Shown piece after piece: positions 7,527 to 16,239 of a DNA stretch of 52,926 bases. The stretch lies in assembly GCA_947445525.1 (NCBI GenBank), contig CANFDS010000007.1, forward strand, positions 1-52,926, read 5' to 3'. Below the pieces are notes generated by a model. The model saw only the letters and a list, made by a program, of their open reading frames with translations. It did not search any database and had not been told where the DNA came from. Each line of letters begins with the position of its first letter. The stretch's first letter is position 1. A program made the position numbers and the translations under genes. The DNA is from Actinomycetota bacterium (GTDB taxonomy: Bacteria; Actinomycetota; Thermoleophilia; Gaiellales; Gaiellaceae).

Positions 7527-8423
7527 GTGCGCGCCTTCGCCCACGACGTCTACACGTACCCGCTGCCGGAGGGCCACCGCTTCCCGCTGCCGAAGTACCG
7601 GCTCGTCCGCGAGGCCGCCGAGGCCGAGCCATCGATCTCCGTTCACCCCGCGCCGGAGGCGTCCTGGGCCGAGCTCGCCCGCACCCACACGCCGGCCTAC
7701 CTCGAGCGCGTGCGCACCGGCAACCTCGAGCGCCGGGCCCAGCTTGCCCTCGGGCTACCGTGGTCGGCCGAACTCGTCACGCGGTCGCGGCGCGCGGTCG
7801 GCGCGACGATGGCCGCGGCGCGCGCCGCCCTCGACGACCCTGGCGGGATCGCGGCGAACCTCGGTGGCGGCACCCACCACGCTTTCCCCGACGAGGGCCG
7901 CGGCTTCTGCGTCTTCAACGACGTCGTGACCGCGCTGCGAGCGCTGCGCTCCGAGCGCGCCGCCATCCGCCGCTTCCTTGTCGTCGACCTCGACGTCCAC
8001 CAAGGTGACGGCACCCACATGTGCCTGTGCGAGGATCCCGAGGCGTTCACGTTCTCGATCAACGGCTTCCACAACTACCCGTTCCGCCGCGTTCCGGGCG
8101 ACCTCGAGCTCGACCTGCCGGACGGCACCGGCGACGAGTGCTACCTCGCCGAGCTGGGCCGGCTGCTGCCCGAGGCGGTCGAGCGCTCGCACCCGCAGCT
8201 CGCCTTTGTCCTGGCCGGCGCCGACCCGTACGAGGGTGACCGCCTCGGCCGCCTGGCGTTGACAAAAGTCGGGCTGGCGGCGCGTGACCGGTACGTACGC
8301 GATACGCTGCGTGCAGCCTCCATCCCCGTCTGCCTCACCCTGGCCGGCGGCTACGCGGAGCCCATCGAGCACACCGTGGAGATCAACGTGACTACCCTGC
8401 GCACCTACAGCGGCGCTGCATGA
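7527..8423 (+). CDS. Histone-deacetylase superfamily protein
   Basis: 298 residues of the arginase/deacetylase fold. Seen: the tandem histidines in GGGTHHAF, the GFCVFND motif, the metal ligands Asp and His in VVDLDVHQGDGT, and the second metal-site Asp region in LAGADPYEGDRLG. A final GGY loop is also present. Bacterial members deacetylate acetoin-utilisation enzymes, acetylpolyamines or protein lysines. The Gln in DVHQGDG resembles class IV types, but the substrate is unknown. The GTG is supported by GATACT (7514-7519) ending 7 nt upstream. It overlaps the next gene by ATGA and is probably co-translated. Confidence 0.88.
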   Translation: MRAFAHDVYTYPLPEGHRFPLPKYRLVREAAEAEPSISVHPAPEASWAELARTHTPAYLERVRTGNLERRAQLALGLPWSAELVTRSRRAVGATMAAARAALDDPGGIAANLGGGTHHAFPDEGRGFCVFNDVVTALRALRSERAAIRRFLVVDLDVHQGDGTHMCLCEDPEAFTFSINGFHNYPFRRVPGDLELDLPDGTGDECYLAELGRLLPEAVERSHPQLAFVLAGADPYEGDRLGRLALTKVGLAARDRYVRDTLRAASIPVCLTLAGGYAEPIEHTVEINVTTLRTYSGAA

Positions 8424-9190
8424 GCGAACGGCGCGTCGCCGTCATCACGGGCGCCTCCTCGGGGATCGGCGAAGCGCTCGCCCGCGAACTCGCCGGCGTC
8501 GGCTGGCTCTGCGTGCTGCTGGCACGGCGCGAGGAGCGGCTGCGGCCGCTGGCGGCCGAGCTGGGTGGCGAGTACGAGGTGTGCGACGTCGGCGACCGCG
8601 AGGCCGTCAACCGCGCGGCAGCGGCGGTGGTCGCGCGTCACCCGGCCATCCACCTGCTCGTCAACAACGCCGGCATCCCGGGCCGCGCGACGTTCGTCTC
8701 GGCGCCGGCCGAGCGGATCGACGAGGTCACCGCTGTCAACTTCCTGGGCGGTGTGTGGTGCCTGCGCGCGTTCCTGCCCGCGCTCGAGCGTGCTGCGCCG
8801 TCGTCGGTCGTCAACGTCGCGTCGGTGGCCGGCACCGTCGCGGTGCCGACGAGCGGCCCCTACAGCGCGTCGAAGGCGGCGCAGATCGCCTTCTCGCGCG
8901 CCGTCTGCGCCGAGCTGAAGCCGATGGGCGTCCGTGTCCTCACCGTCATGCCGGGGTTCGTCGAGACCGAGGGCTTCCCGCAGCGCGGCTTCCTGCCGGG
9001 TCTGATGGGCAAGCTCGTCGTCGACCCGCAGTACATCGCGAAGCGGATCGTCAAAGCCGTCGCCAGCGGCCGGCGCGAGTTGACGACGCCTGCCTGGTAC
9101 CGCGTCGCGAGCATCGGCCAGTGGCTCCTGCCCTGGCTCGTGCACCGGATCGTCTCGACCCGGTTCATGCTCAGCCGCGAGAGCTTCTAG
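8420..9190 (+). CDS. Short-chain dehydrogenase/reductase
   Basis: 256-residue classical SDR using NAD(P)H. TGASSGIG near residue 10 binds the cofactor, NNAG is at about 88, the catalytic Ser lies in NVASVAGT, and Tyr/Lys in YSASK. The C-terminal region (WYRVASIGQWLLPWLVHRIV) is amphipathic and may touch the membrane, as in lipid-modifying SDRs of the SadH type. The substrate is unknown. The start overlaps the deacetylase stop by four bases (ATGA). Confidence 0.9.
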   Translation: MSERRVAVITGASSGIGEALARELAGVGWLCVLLARREERLRPLAAELGGEYEVCDVGDREAVNRAAAAVVARHPAIHLLVNNAGIPGRATFVSAPAERIDEVTAVNFLGGVWCLRAFLPALERAAPSSVVNVASVAGTVAVPTSGPYSASKAAQIAFSRAVCAELKPMGVRVLTVMPGFVETEGFPQRGFLPGLMGKLVVDPQYIAKRIVKAVASGRRELTTPAWYRVASIGQWLLPWLVHRIVSTRFMLSRESF

Positions 9191-9215
9191 CCGCCGCGGC
9201 GGCGACCGCGGCGGC
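9190..9215. terminator. 10-bp perfect hairpin between convergent genes
   Basis: GCCGCCGCGG (9190-9199) pairs perfectly with CCGCGGCGGC (9206-9215) across a 6-nt loop. It begins at the SDR stop codon and precedes the end of the convergent aminopeptidase gene. There is no U-tract on either strand, so it is a candidate bidirectional terminator of the GC-hairpin type. Confidence 0.45.
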
Positions 9216-9229
9216 GCCCCGGCCCGCTG

Positions 9230-10435
9230 CTAGATCTGCCAGGAGCCGCCGCGCAGCAGCGGTACCTGACGTCCGTCCTGCGTGACGCCGGTGACCTCGA
9301 CATCGTCGGCGCCGATCATGAAGTCGATGTGGATTGCGCTGCGGTTGACGCGCGCCTTGTCGCCCTCGTCGACGCCGAACGGGAAGCCGCCACCGAGCGC
9401 GATGTGGCTCGCAGCGTTCTCGTCGAGCAGCGTGTCGTAGAAGACGGTGTCGAGCTTGCCGATGCGGCTCTCCCGGTCGACAAGCGCGACCTCGCCCAGC
9501 CGGGCGGCGCCGTCGTCCAGCGCGGCGCGCCCGCGCAGCACCTCGGCCCCGCTCGAAGCGTCGATCTGCACCGCGCGGCCCCGCTCGAAGCGCACGACGA
9601 GGTCGCGGATGATCGCGCCGGAGTTGAGCAGGGGCTTGGTCGAGCGGACGATGCCCTCGGTGCGCTCGGGATCGGGCGTCGCAAAGACCTCCTCCGTCGG
9701 CAGGTTGGCGAGGTGCTCGATGCCATCGATCGTCCGCTCGCGCGCAGCCATCCAGGCCGTCGAGGGCAGCAGGCCGACGGTGAGATCGGTGCCGGGGCCC
9801 ACGAAGCGCAGGTGGTCGAGCCGGAGCTCCGTCAACGCCGTCGCGGCGCGGTCGAGCTGCGTCGCCCGGTCGCGCCACGCGACGATCGGGTCGGGCGTGT
9901 CGAGGCGGCACACGTGCTCGACGGCCTGCCAGAGCGTCTCCAGCGCAGCGTCCGGCGCGAGATCCGGGTAGACGAGCTGGGCCCACGCGGTCCCGGGGCA
10001 CGGGATGACGGTCCAGTTGATGGTGCGCCGGTCGATGACCTCGATGATCTCCTTGACGAACGGCAGCTGATCCTTGCCGGAGCGCGCCGGGTCGAGATCG
10101 TCGAAGAGGCCTGGCACCGTGGGCCCGGTGAGGGCGATGCGGGCGGAGCCGATCTTCTCCAGGGCGAGCAGCCGGTCGCCGAGCCACGGCGGCACGAAGT
10201 CGAGCGTCTCGGCAGCGGCGTACTTCAGGCGCGCATGCTTGATGTGGTAGTCGAAGTAGACGGCATCGACGTACCGCGCCCCTCGCCGGTAGCCCGCCTC
10301 TGCGATGGCACGGACGAGCTGCTCCTGCCCGAAGGTTCCGCTGACGCCGAGCACCTGCCCCGGCTGGAGGTTGGCACCTAGACCGACCGCGAGGTCTGCC
10401 AGGCGCTGGATCCGCTCGGCTGTGGTCAGCGTCAT
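9230..10435 (-). CDS. M29-family aminopeptidase
   Basis: 401 residues, the normal length for the thermophilic aminopeptidase (AmpS/AmpT) family of dinuclear-metal exopeptidases. The N-terminal half carries the GANLQPGQVLGVSG motif and the C-terminal half the metal-binding segments (LPTEEVFATPDPERTEG, the SHIALGGGFP region and the H-x-D-x-M of IHIDFMIG). It probably acts on cytoplasmic peptides. TATTGT on the minus strand (10443-10448) ends 7 nt before the ATG at 10435, supporting that start over longer upstream frames. It is convergent with the SDR gene. Confidence 0.93.
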   Translation of the reverse strand: MTLTTAERIQRLADLAVGLGANLQPGQVLGVSGTFGQEQLVRAIAEAGYRRGARYVDAVYFDYHIKHARLKYAAAETLDFVPPWLGDRLLALEKIGSARIALTGPTVPGLFDDLDPARSGKDQLPFVKEIIEVIDRRTINWTVIPCPGTAWAQLVYPDLAPDAALETLWQAVEHVCRLDTPDPIVAWRDRATQLDRAATALTELRLDHLRFVGPGTDLTVGLLPSTAWMAARERTIDGIEHLANLPTEEVFATPDPERTEGIVRSTKPLLNSGAIIRDLVVRFERGRAVQIDASSGAEVLRGRAALDDGAARLGEVALVDRESRIGKLDTVFYDTLLDENAASHIALGGGFPFGVDEGDKARVNRSAIHIDFMIGADDVEVTGVTQDGRQVPLLRGGSWQI

Positions 10436-10451
10436 AGCGAAAACAATACTC

Positions 10452-11165
10452 TCAGCGCGCTCGCCGCAGCCGATACCAGGCCAGCTGCGTCGTGTACGAC
10501 GGCTGTGACGGCGCCAGCGCGAGCGCTCGCTCGCGGGCAGCACCGTGGCAGTCCGCGAGGTCGAGGTACTTCGCCAGGTCGCGCTCCTCGTCCTCGATCT
10601 CGACGGCCTCGAGCTCCAGCCCGTTCGCGGCGAACAGCGTCCGCAGCTCGGCGTCACCGAGCAGCCGCGTGTGGGAGACGTCGCGGGCGCGCTCGAAGCG
10701 GTCGACGGCGGCCGCCGCCTCGGGGTCAGCGGGGGCGATCTGGTCGACGACGACCACGGTACCGCCGCTACGCGTCACGCGCACGAGCTCAGCGAGTGCC
10801 CGCTCGGGCTCGGCGATGTGGTGGAGGCTGCGGATGGTGCCGGCCAGATCGAACTCGCCGTCGGCGACGGGGAGAGCGGTGGCGTCGCCCTCGACGAAGC
10901 TGACATTCGGGAACGCCGCCGCGCGGGCGCGTCCCTGCGCGAGCAGCTCCGGCACGAGATCGACGGCAACCACCTCGCGCACGAGCGGCGCCAGCGCGAA
11001 GGCCAGCGCGCCCGTGCCTGCCGCCGCGTCGATCGCCCGCTCCGTGCCGGCGGTCGGGACGAAGGCACGCACCTGCTCGGCGAGCGCGGTGCGGCGGCGC
11101 TCCTCGAGGCCGGCGATCTTCGTGGCGCTCGCGGCAAACCGCGCCTTCACATCGTCCTGGTTCAT
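10452..11165 (-). CDS. Class I SAM-dependent methyltransferase
   Basis: 237 residues with a Methyltransf_11/UbiE-like fold. Motif I reads IDAAAGTGALAFALA, motif II has VAVDLV, and the post-I/acidic region has VEGDATALP. IRSLHHIAEPERALAELVRVTRSGG follows. A Rossmann methyl donor domain with no diagnostic substrate domain, so the target is unknown. The ATG is preceded by GGGAGG, a strong ribosome-binding site, and overlaps the stop of the CCA gene by four bases. It is the last gene of the alr-cca-methyltransferase unit. Confidence 0.88.
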   Translation of the reverse strand: MNQDDVKARFAASATKIAGLEERRRTALAEQVRAFVPTAGTERAIDAAAGTGALAFALAPLVREVVAVDLVPELLAQGRARAAAFPNVSFVEGDATALPVADGEFDLAGTIRSLHHIAEPERALAELVRVTRSGGTVVVVDQIAPADPEAAAAVDRFERARDVSHTRLLGDAELRTLFAANGLELEAVEIEDEERDLAKYLDLADCHGAARERALALAPSQPSYTTQLAWYRLRRAR

Positions 11166-12256
11166 CGTGCTCCCTCCCGGCGCGCAAGAGCGAGCGCCTC
11201 GTCTCTGCTGGTGATGGTGCCAACCGCCCGCTCCTCGTCGATCAGGGCGAGGATCCTGCCGATCTCGGGGCCAGGCAGCAGGCAGAGCTCGTCGCCGCGC
11301 AGCAGCGGCTCGGCCGGCTCGGCGGCGCGGGCGCGCTCGACTGCGACGGCCAGGCCCGCGGGCGCGCCGAGCAGGGCGAGGGCGTCGAGCGCCCACGGCT
11401 CGGTGGCGCGGCGGAAGCGGTGGATCGCGCGGGCCGAGCCGTCGGCCGGCAGCGTGGCGCGCAGCAGCGTTACGGCGTGCCGGCGCTGCTCGTTCGAGAT
11501 CGGCAGCCGCAGGAGCGCCTCGCCGAGCGCGGCGACCAGCAGGAGCTCGGCGGAGTGGGAGGTCGCAGCGCCGGACGAGCCTGCGGTCGCAGCGCCGGGC
11601 GTGTCGCCCGCCGGCAGCCGCTCGATCCCGGCTGCCGACCCGCCGAGGCCGGCGAGCAGGCCGAGCTCGTCGAGACGGCGCCAGCCCCAGGTGGAGAGCC
11701 GTCGCAGCTCGCCCAGGATGCGCTCGCCTGCAGGTAGCGCGACGAGGGCCACGCGCGCCCGCACCGCCGCCTCGCTGCCCGGCTCCAGCCGCAGCCCGAG
11801 CTCGTCCTCAAAGCGGACGGCGCGCAGGAGCCGGACGGGGTCGGCGTCGAGAGCGCCCTCGGAGACAAGGCGAAGAACGCCGGCGCGGAGATCGTCGAGG
11901 CCGCGGTGCGGGTCGACGGGGGGGCCGCCGGCGAGCGGGGTCGCGACGGCGTTGACGGTGAAGTCGCGCGCGGCGAGGTCGTCGAGCAGCGGGCCGGCGA
12001 GCGGCGTGAAGTCGACGGTGCGGCCGTCGGCGAGCACGACGCGCCAGGCGCCGTGCCGCTCGGAGAGCGGGAACGGCGACCCGCCGGAGGCCCGGGCGGC
12101 CAGCCGGGCCGCCCTCGCGGGGTCGGCGCAGGCAATGTCGAGATCGAGGAGCGGGCGACCCAGCAGCTCGTCGCGCACGGCGCCGCCGACGACCCAGGCC
12201 TCAGCGCCAGCCAGCGCGTCGCGCGCGAGGGCGCGTAGATCGGGAGCGGCGCTCAC
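11162..12256 (-). CDS. tRNA nucleotidyltransferase / poly(A) polymerase family protein
   Basis: 364 residues with a class II nucleotidyltransferase head. VVGGAVRDELLGRP is followed by the catalytic D-x-D in LLDLDIA, then ARDFTVNAV and a flexible loop, and the basic DPVRLLRAVRFEDEL segment. A helical C-terminal domain follows. There is no HD phosphohydrolase domain. It adds CCA, or part of it, to tRNA 3' ends, or A to RNA; these activities cannot be told apart by eye. The GTG start overlaps the alanine racemase stop as GTGA, indicating translational coupling. Confidence 0.88.
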   Translation of the reverse strand: MSAAPDLRALARDALAGAEAWVVGGAVRDELLGRPLLDLDIACADPARAARLAARASGGSPFPLSERHGAWRVVLADGRTVDFTPLAGPLLDDLAARDFTVNAVATPLAGGPPVDPHRGLDDLRAGVLRLVSEGALDADPVRLLRAVRFEDELGLRLEPGSEAAVRARVALVALPAGERILGELRRLSTWGWRRLDELGLLAGLGGSAAGIERLPAGDTPGAATAGSSGAATSHSAELLLVAALGEALLRLPISNEQRRHAVTLLRATLPADGSARAIHRFRRATEPWALDALALLGAPAGLAVAVERARAAEPAEPLLRGDELCLLPGPEIGRILALIDEERAVGTITSRDEALALARREGAR

Positions 12257-13275
12257 GAGTGGACGACCGTCTTGCGCACCCGCTCCGGGCGCAGCTCGAT
12301 CCCGCAGGCCAGCTCGTACGTGATGGTTCCTGCCACCCGGGCGTGCGACTCGAGCAGCACGCCGTGGCCGACGAGAGTGACGGGCGTCCCGACCGGCAGC
12401 TCGCGGTCGAGCTCGACCGCGAACGCGTCCATCGAGACGGTGCCGACGACAGGACGCAGCTCTCCGGCGACCCGCACCTCTGTGCCGGTGAGATTCCGGC
12501 GGAAGCCGTCGGCATAGCCGACCGGGACGATGCCGATCCAGGTCGGCTCGGCGGCGACGTAGAGGCGGTTGTAGCCGGTGCTGTACCCGGCGGGCAGGAG
12601 CTTGACCTGGGCCAGGTGGCTCGTCCAGTGCAGCACCGGCTCGAGGCCGTCCTCGGCGGGGTCGTCGCCGAAGGGCGACAGACCGTACAGCGCGATACCA
12701 CAGCGGGCGGCGTCGAAGCGGGCCGCCGGGATGCGCAGGGCCGCCGCGCTGTTGGCAGCGTGCCGAAGCAGGTGCGGGTAGGGGAGGGTCGCTTGCCGGA
12801 AGCGCTCGAGCTGCCACTCGGTGAAGCGCAGATCGGTGTCGGCAGTGGCGAGGTGAGTCATCAGGCCGACGACGTTCGGCGGGATCTCACCGAGCCGGTC
12901 GAGCCCCCAGCGCCCCATGCCCGTGTCGAGCTTGAGATGCACGGGGATGGCGTCGGGGACCTCACCGTCGGCGATCACCAGCTCGAGCGCTGCCTCGCGC
13001 GCCCGGGCAACGTCGCGGGAGCTACCGGCCGGGCCCATCACGATGATGCGCACGCCGGGATACTCCTGCCGCAGCGCGAGCCCCTCGCCCACGGTGGCCA
13101 CGCACAGGGCTGTCGCCCCGGCCCCCAGCGCAGCGCCGGCCACCTGCACGGCACCATGCCCGTAGGCGTCCGCCTTCACCACGGCCCACAGCTCCGGGCC
13201 GCCGAGCACCGCCAGCAGGCGCCGCACGTTGCGGCGCAGCGCGCCCAGGTCGATGGTGATCTCGGAGCGATGCAC
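12253..13275 (-). CDS. alr: Alanine racemase
   Basis: PLP enzyme of 340 residues that makes D-alanine for peptidoglycan. The PLP lysine is in AVVKADAYGHG (near residue 35). HLKLDTGMGRWG and MTHLATAD are TIM-barrel strands. A C-terminal beta domain with VPVGYADGF and GTVSMDAF holds the second active-site face. The GTG at 13275 gives VHRSEITIDLGALRRN, the normal N-terminus; the longer upstream reading is atypical. TACACT on the minus strand (13287-13292) lies 11 nt upstream. It heads a coupled unit with the CCA enzyme and the methyltransferase. Confidence 0.96.
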   Translation of the reverse strand: MHRSEITIDLGALRRNVRRLLAVLGGPELWAVVKADAYGHGAVQVAGAALGAGATALCVATVGEGLALRQEYPGVRIIVMGPAGSSRDVARAREAALELVIADGEVPDAIPVHLKLDTGMGRWGLDRLGEIPPNVVGLMTHLATADTDLRFTEWQLERFRQATLPYPHLLRHAANSAAALRIPAARFDAARCGIALYGLSPFGDDPAEDGLEPVLHWTSHLAQVKLLPAGYSTGYNRLYVAAEPTWIGIVPVGYADGFRRNLTGTEVRVAGELRPVVGTVSMDAFAVELDRELPVGTPVTLVGHGVLLESHARVAGTITYELACGIELRPERVRKTVVHS

Positions 13276-13305
13276 GGCTGTCCGCCAGTGTAGTCGCGCA
13301 AGAAA

Positions 13306-13346
13306 GCGGGAACGCCCGGGCCGGCGGTGGCCCCGGGCGTTCCCGC
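13306..13346 (-). terminator. Intrinsic terminator of the DUF5666-like gene
   Basis: A perfect 15-bp inverted repeat (13306-13320 with 13332-13346) is separated by an 11-nt loop. Read on the minus strand, the stem is followed by TTTCTT. It lies just after the stop of the secreted-protein gene ending at 13372. It is the clearest stem-plus-U-tract terminator in the window along with the one after hup. Confidence 0.8.
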
Positions 13347-13371
13347 ACGCCATGGATTAGCGCTCGATCGG

Positions 13372-14289
13372 TCAGCCGTTTGCGGCTGGCACGGGGGCCG
13401 TACCGCCGCCGTTCCGCGGCTGCCGGGCCTGCCGGGCGCCCTGGGCCCGCTCCCGGGGCGTTGCGCCCTGCCCCGAGCCCTGTTCCGCACCCTGCCCCGC
13501 ACTCCGGGCGGCATCCTGGGCCCGGGCGCGGGCCACAGCGCCCTGCGCCGCCGGGCGCTGCCCGGGCCGCCCGACCCCACCCGCTGCCGGGTTGTTCTCG
13601 GCTGCTGCGCCGTCGCCGTCGGCCGTCCTGGCCGTCCGGCCCGCACCCTGGTTGCCGCCCTGACCGGGGTTGGGCCTGGCGCGAGCGCCGTCCCCGGCGG
13701 AGGTCGTTGCCGTGGCGCCTTGCCCGCGCCCGGCTGCACTCTGCCCGCGCCCGCTGACGCCCTGCCTGACCGGCTCCCCGATCTCCGTGACGGTCGCCGC
13801 CGTCGGCTCCGGCTCGGCAGTCTTTTCTCTGGCAACTCCGGCGTCACCTGCGGCGCCGGGGCCGTAGTCGACCACGATCACGGCCCTCACCCGGTCGGCC
13901 GAGAGCTCGTCGCCCCGACACTCGAGCGCCCGCACTGCGATCCGATCGCCGATCTTGACGGCACCAGGCCTTGCGGGGCTTCCGTTCTTGAAGAACTTCG
14001 TGCGCTGCGCCACCACGACAGCCAGCTCGCCTCCCACCAGCGCAGCGCCGAGCGCGCCGGCGCGCTTCACCTCGATGGAGATCCTGGGAGGAGCGATTGC
14101 CGTCACGATGCCGGCGACGAAGCCGAGCGCCGGTGCACACTTCGCCGCGCCCTGCTCGGCCGTGGCGGCCCCGGGTGCCGTGGCGGCATTGCCGGCGACG
14201 GGCGGCGGATCCTCCGCAGCAGCTACAGATACCCCGACCGCCCCTACAGCGACCAGTGCGCAGAACAGCATCGACAGTGCGCGCTTCAT
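13372..14289 (-). CDS. Secreted DUF5666-like protein with long disordered tail
   Basis: 305 residues. A signal peptide (MKRALSMLFCALVAVGAVG, cleavage near AAAED) is followed by a compact beta domain (about 50-130). That domain has a V-A-G-I-V-T-A-I start, TKFFKNG, and a GDRIAVRALE strand, resembling DUF5666/OB-like repeats. The last ~160 residues are Gly/Ala/Gln/Arg/Pro-rich and repetitive (GRGQ, GQGA types), certainly disordered. Function unknown; an envelope or matrix protein is a guess. It has a strong SD (GGGAGGGAG) and its own terminator, so it is monocistronic between alr and nnr. Confidence 0.75.
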   Translation of the reverse strand: MKRALSMLFCALVAVGAVGVSVAAAEDPPPVAGNAATAPGAATAEQGAAKCAPALGFVAGIVTAIAPPRISIEVKRAGALGAALVGGELAVVVAQRTKFFKNGSPARPGAVKIGDRIAVRALECRGDELSADRVRAVIVVDYGPGAAGDAGVAREKTAEPEPTAATVTEIGEPVRQGVSGRGQSAAGRGQGATATTSAGDGARARPNPGQGGNQGAGRTARTADGDGAAAENNPAAGGVGRPGQRPAAQGAVARARAQDAARSAGQGAEQGSGQGATPRERAQGARQARQPRNGGGTAPVPAANG

Positions 14290-14440
14290 CGTGCTCCCTC
14301 CCTCTCGAATCGGACAACGTCTCCGGACACTGTTATCGACCGACGAAAACGGATCATCATCCGGAAGTCATGGGACCGTAAAGTTGCCCGGCCCATCGCT
14401 TCCGCCTGGCCCGGCGCTCCCGTCCCACTCGTCCACCCGC

Positions 14441-15814
14441 TCAGCCGAGCGCGCGCGGCAGCAACGCGATGACGTCGCTCGCCACGAGGCCGACCTGTGT
14501 CGGCGCGAGCGAGGCCGCGATGCCGCATGCTGCTGCAGCCGCGGCAGCCGCAAGCCGGCCGTCCAGCCCCTTCGCCAGGAACGCGGCGATGACGCCCGTG
14601 AGCACATCGCCGGAGCCGGCCGTGGCGAGGCCCGGCGGCCCGAGGTCGATGACGAGCGTCCGCTCGCCGGGGGCGGCGACGATCGTGTCGACGCCCTTCA
14701 GGAGGACGACGCAGCCGTACCGCTCGGCGGCCGCCTCGGCGCTGGCGAGCCGGTGCGCCGACACCTCTGCGGCGGTGGTGTCGAGCAGCCGGGCGAGCTC
14801 ACCGGCGTGCGGGGTCAGCACGGTCGTCGCCTCGCGCGCCACCGGCTCGAGGCCCCACAGTGCATCCGCGTCGACGACGGCCGGTAGCACGGTCTCGGTC
14901 AGCAGGAGGCGCACGAACTCGACCGTGCCGTCGCTCCGGCCCAGCCCCGGTCCGATCGCCAGCGCGCCGGCCCGCGCCACAAGGTCGGCGAGCGCGTCGA
15001 CCGAGGCCGGCACGAGCAGGCCGTCCACGTCGTGAGGCAGCGGCCGCTTCACCTGCTCCAGCAGCCGCGCCTCCACGGCAGGCAGGCACGAGGCAGGCAC
15101 GCCGACCGCCACATAGCCGGCATCCGCCCTGGCGGCCGCCAGGGCCGTCAGGCAGGGAGCGCCGACCATGCCGGGCGACCCACCGACGACCAGCACCGAG
15201 CCGGCGGAGTACTTCGTGCTCGCCGGGCCGCGCCGGGGCACGTAGCGCAGCACCTCGGCCGTGACCCGGCTGGCGCGGGTGCCGTGATGCTCGAGGCCGA
15301 TGTCGGCGACCACCACGTCGCCGGCGAAGAAGCGCCCGGGCGCCACAGCATGCCCGACCTTGCGCTCGTGGAAGGAGACTGTGACGGTCGCCAGCACCGC
15401 CGCTCCCGCCACCTCGCCGCTGGAGGCGTCGACGCCCGACGGCAGGTCCACCGAGACGACCGGCCGGCCGCCGGCGTTGATCGCCTCGATCAGGGCTGCA
15501 GCCTCGGCACGCGGCGTGCCACGGAACCCGGTGCCGAAGAGCGCATCGACGACGACGTCGGCGGTCACGTCGAGCTCCTCGACCACGGCGCACCCCGCCT
15601 CGCGCAGGATCCGCGCGGCGATGCGGCCGTCGCCACCGTTCGAGCCGCCGCCGCAGACGGCAGAGAAACGCCGCGCCCCGGGGAACCTGCGAAGCGCCTC
15701 CTCGGCAACTGCCCGGCCGGCTCGCTCCATCAGCTCGGGCGCGGTCTCGGGGAAGCCCTCGTACGCCTCCTCGGCCGCACGCATCTCGGCAGCCGTGCTG
15801 AGGGGCTCGAGCAC
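14441..15814 (-). CDS. nnr: Bifunctional NAD(P)H-hydrate epimerase / ADP-dependent dehydratase
   Basis: 457 residues repairing hydrated NAD(P)H. The N-terminal YjeF_N epimerase domain (about 1-200) has LMERAGRAV and a GGGSNGGDG loop (usually GPGNNGGDG). The C-terminal ribokinase-like dehydratase domain (about 220-455) has STKYSAGSVLVVGGSPGM, LTPHAGELARLL and the TAGSGDVLTG anion hole. It ends close to AcpS (3-nt gap), as in many actinobacteria, and is probably in the same transcript. Confidence 0.94.
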   Translation of the reverse strand: MLEPLSTAAEMRAAEEAYEGFPETAPELMERAGRAVAEEALRRFPGARRFSAVCGGGSNGGDGRIAARILREAGCAVVEELDVTADVVVDALFGTGFRGTPRAEAAALIEAINAGGRPVVSVDLPSGVDASSGEVAGAAVLATVTVSFHERKVGHAVAPGRFFAGDVVVADIGLEHHGTRASRVTAEVLRYVPRRGPASTKYSAGSVLVVGGSPGMVGAPCLTALAAARADAGYVAVGVPASCLPAVEARLLEQVKRPLPHDVDGLLVPASVDALADLVARAGALAIGPGLGRSDGTVEFVRLLLTETVLPAVVDADALWGLEPVAREATTVLTPHAGELARLLDTTAAEVSAHRLASAEAAAERYGCVVLLKGVDTIVAAPGERTLVIDLGPPGLATAGSGDVLTGVIAAFLAKGLDGRLAAAAAAAACGIAASLAPTQVGLVASDVIALLPRALG

Positions 15815-15817
15815 CGC

Positions 15818-16231
15818 CTACGCCTCGCGGGGCGGGCTGGTCGCGGCGGCAGCACCGGCGGCGGAGCCGGCCACCCCATCCGCGACCACCGCGATCGCCG
15901 CGGCGAGCTCGCGGGAGTGGGTCATCGACAGCTCGATCCGGCCCGCGCCCACCCGCTCGGCCCACGCCTTCGTGCGGCCGGTGAGCACCACGCCCGGCTT
16001 TGGCCGGCCGACGATCTCGATCTCGCGCCAGGTGAAGTGGACGCCGCAGCCGAGCGCCTTGCCGACCGCCTCCTTGCCCGCGAACCGCCCGGCGTAGTGC
16101 TGCGCCGGGTTCGGCTTGCCGTCGCAGTCGGCACGCTCGGCCTCGGTGAAGCAGCGCTCGCGGAAGCCGTCGTAGCGAGCGAGCGCCCGCCGGATCCGCT
16201 CGATCTCGATCAGGTCGACGCCGACGCGCAT
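15818..16231 (-). CDS. acpS: Holo-[acyl-carrier-protein] synthase
   Basis: 137 residues. It transfers 4'-phosphopantetheine from CoA to apo-ACP. The Mg-binding Asp is in GVDLIEIERI at the N-terminus, and the second signature is RFAGKEAVGKALG. The C-terminal Ala-rich tail is an extension. The start MRVGVD at 16231 is preferred because GGGAGGGC precedes it and the longer reading would run into the upstream gene. It works with FabI in fatty-acid synthesis. Confidence 0.93.
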   Translation of the reverse strand: MRVGVDLIEIERIRRALARYDGFRERCFTEAERADCDGKPNPAQHYAGRFAGKEAVGKALGCGVHFTWREIEIVGRPKPGVVLTGRTKAWAERVGAGRIELSMTHSRELAAAIAVVADGVAGSAAGAAAATSPPREA

Positions 16232-16239
16232 GCCCTCCC

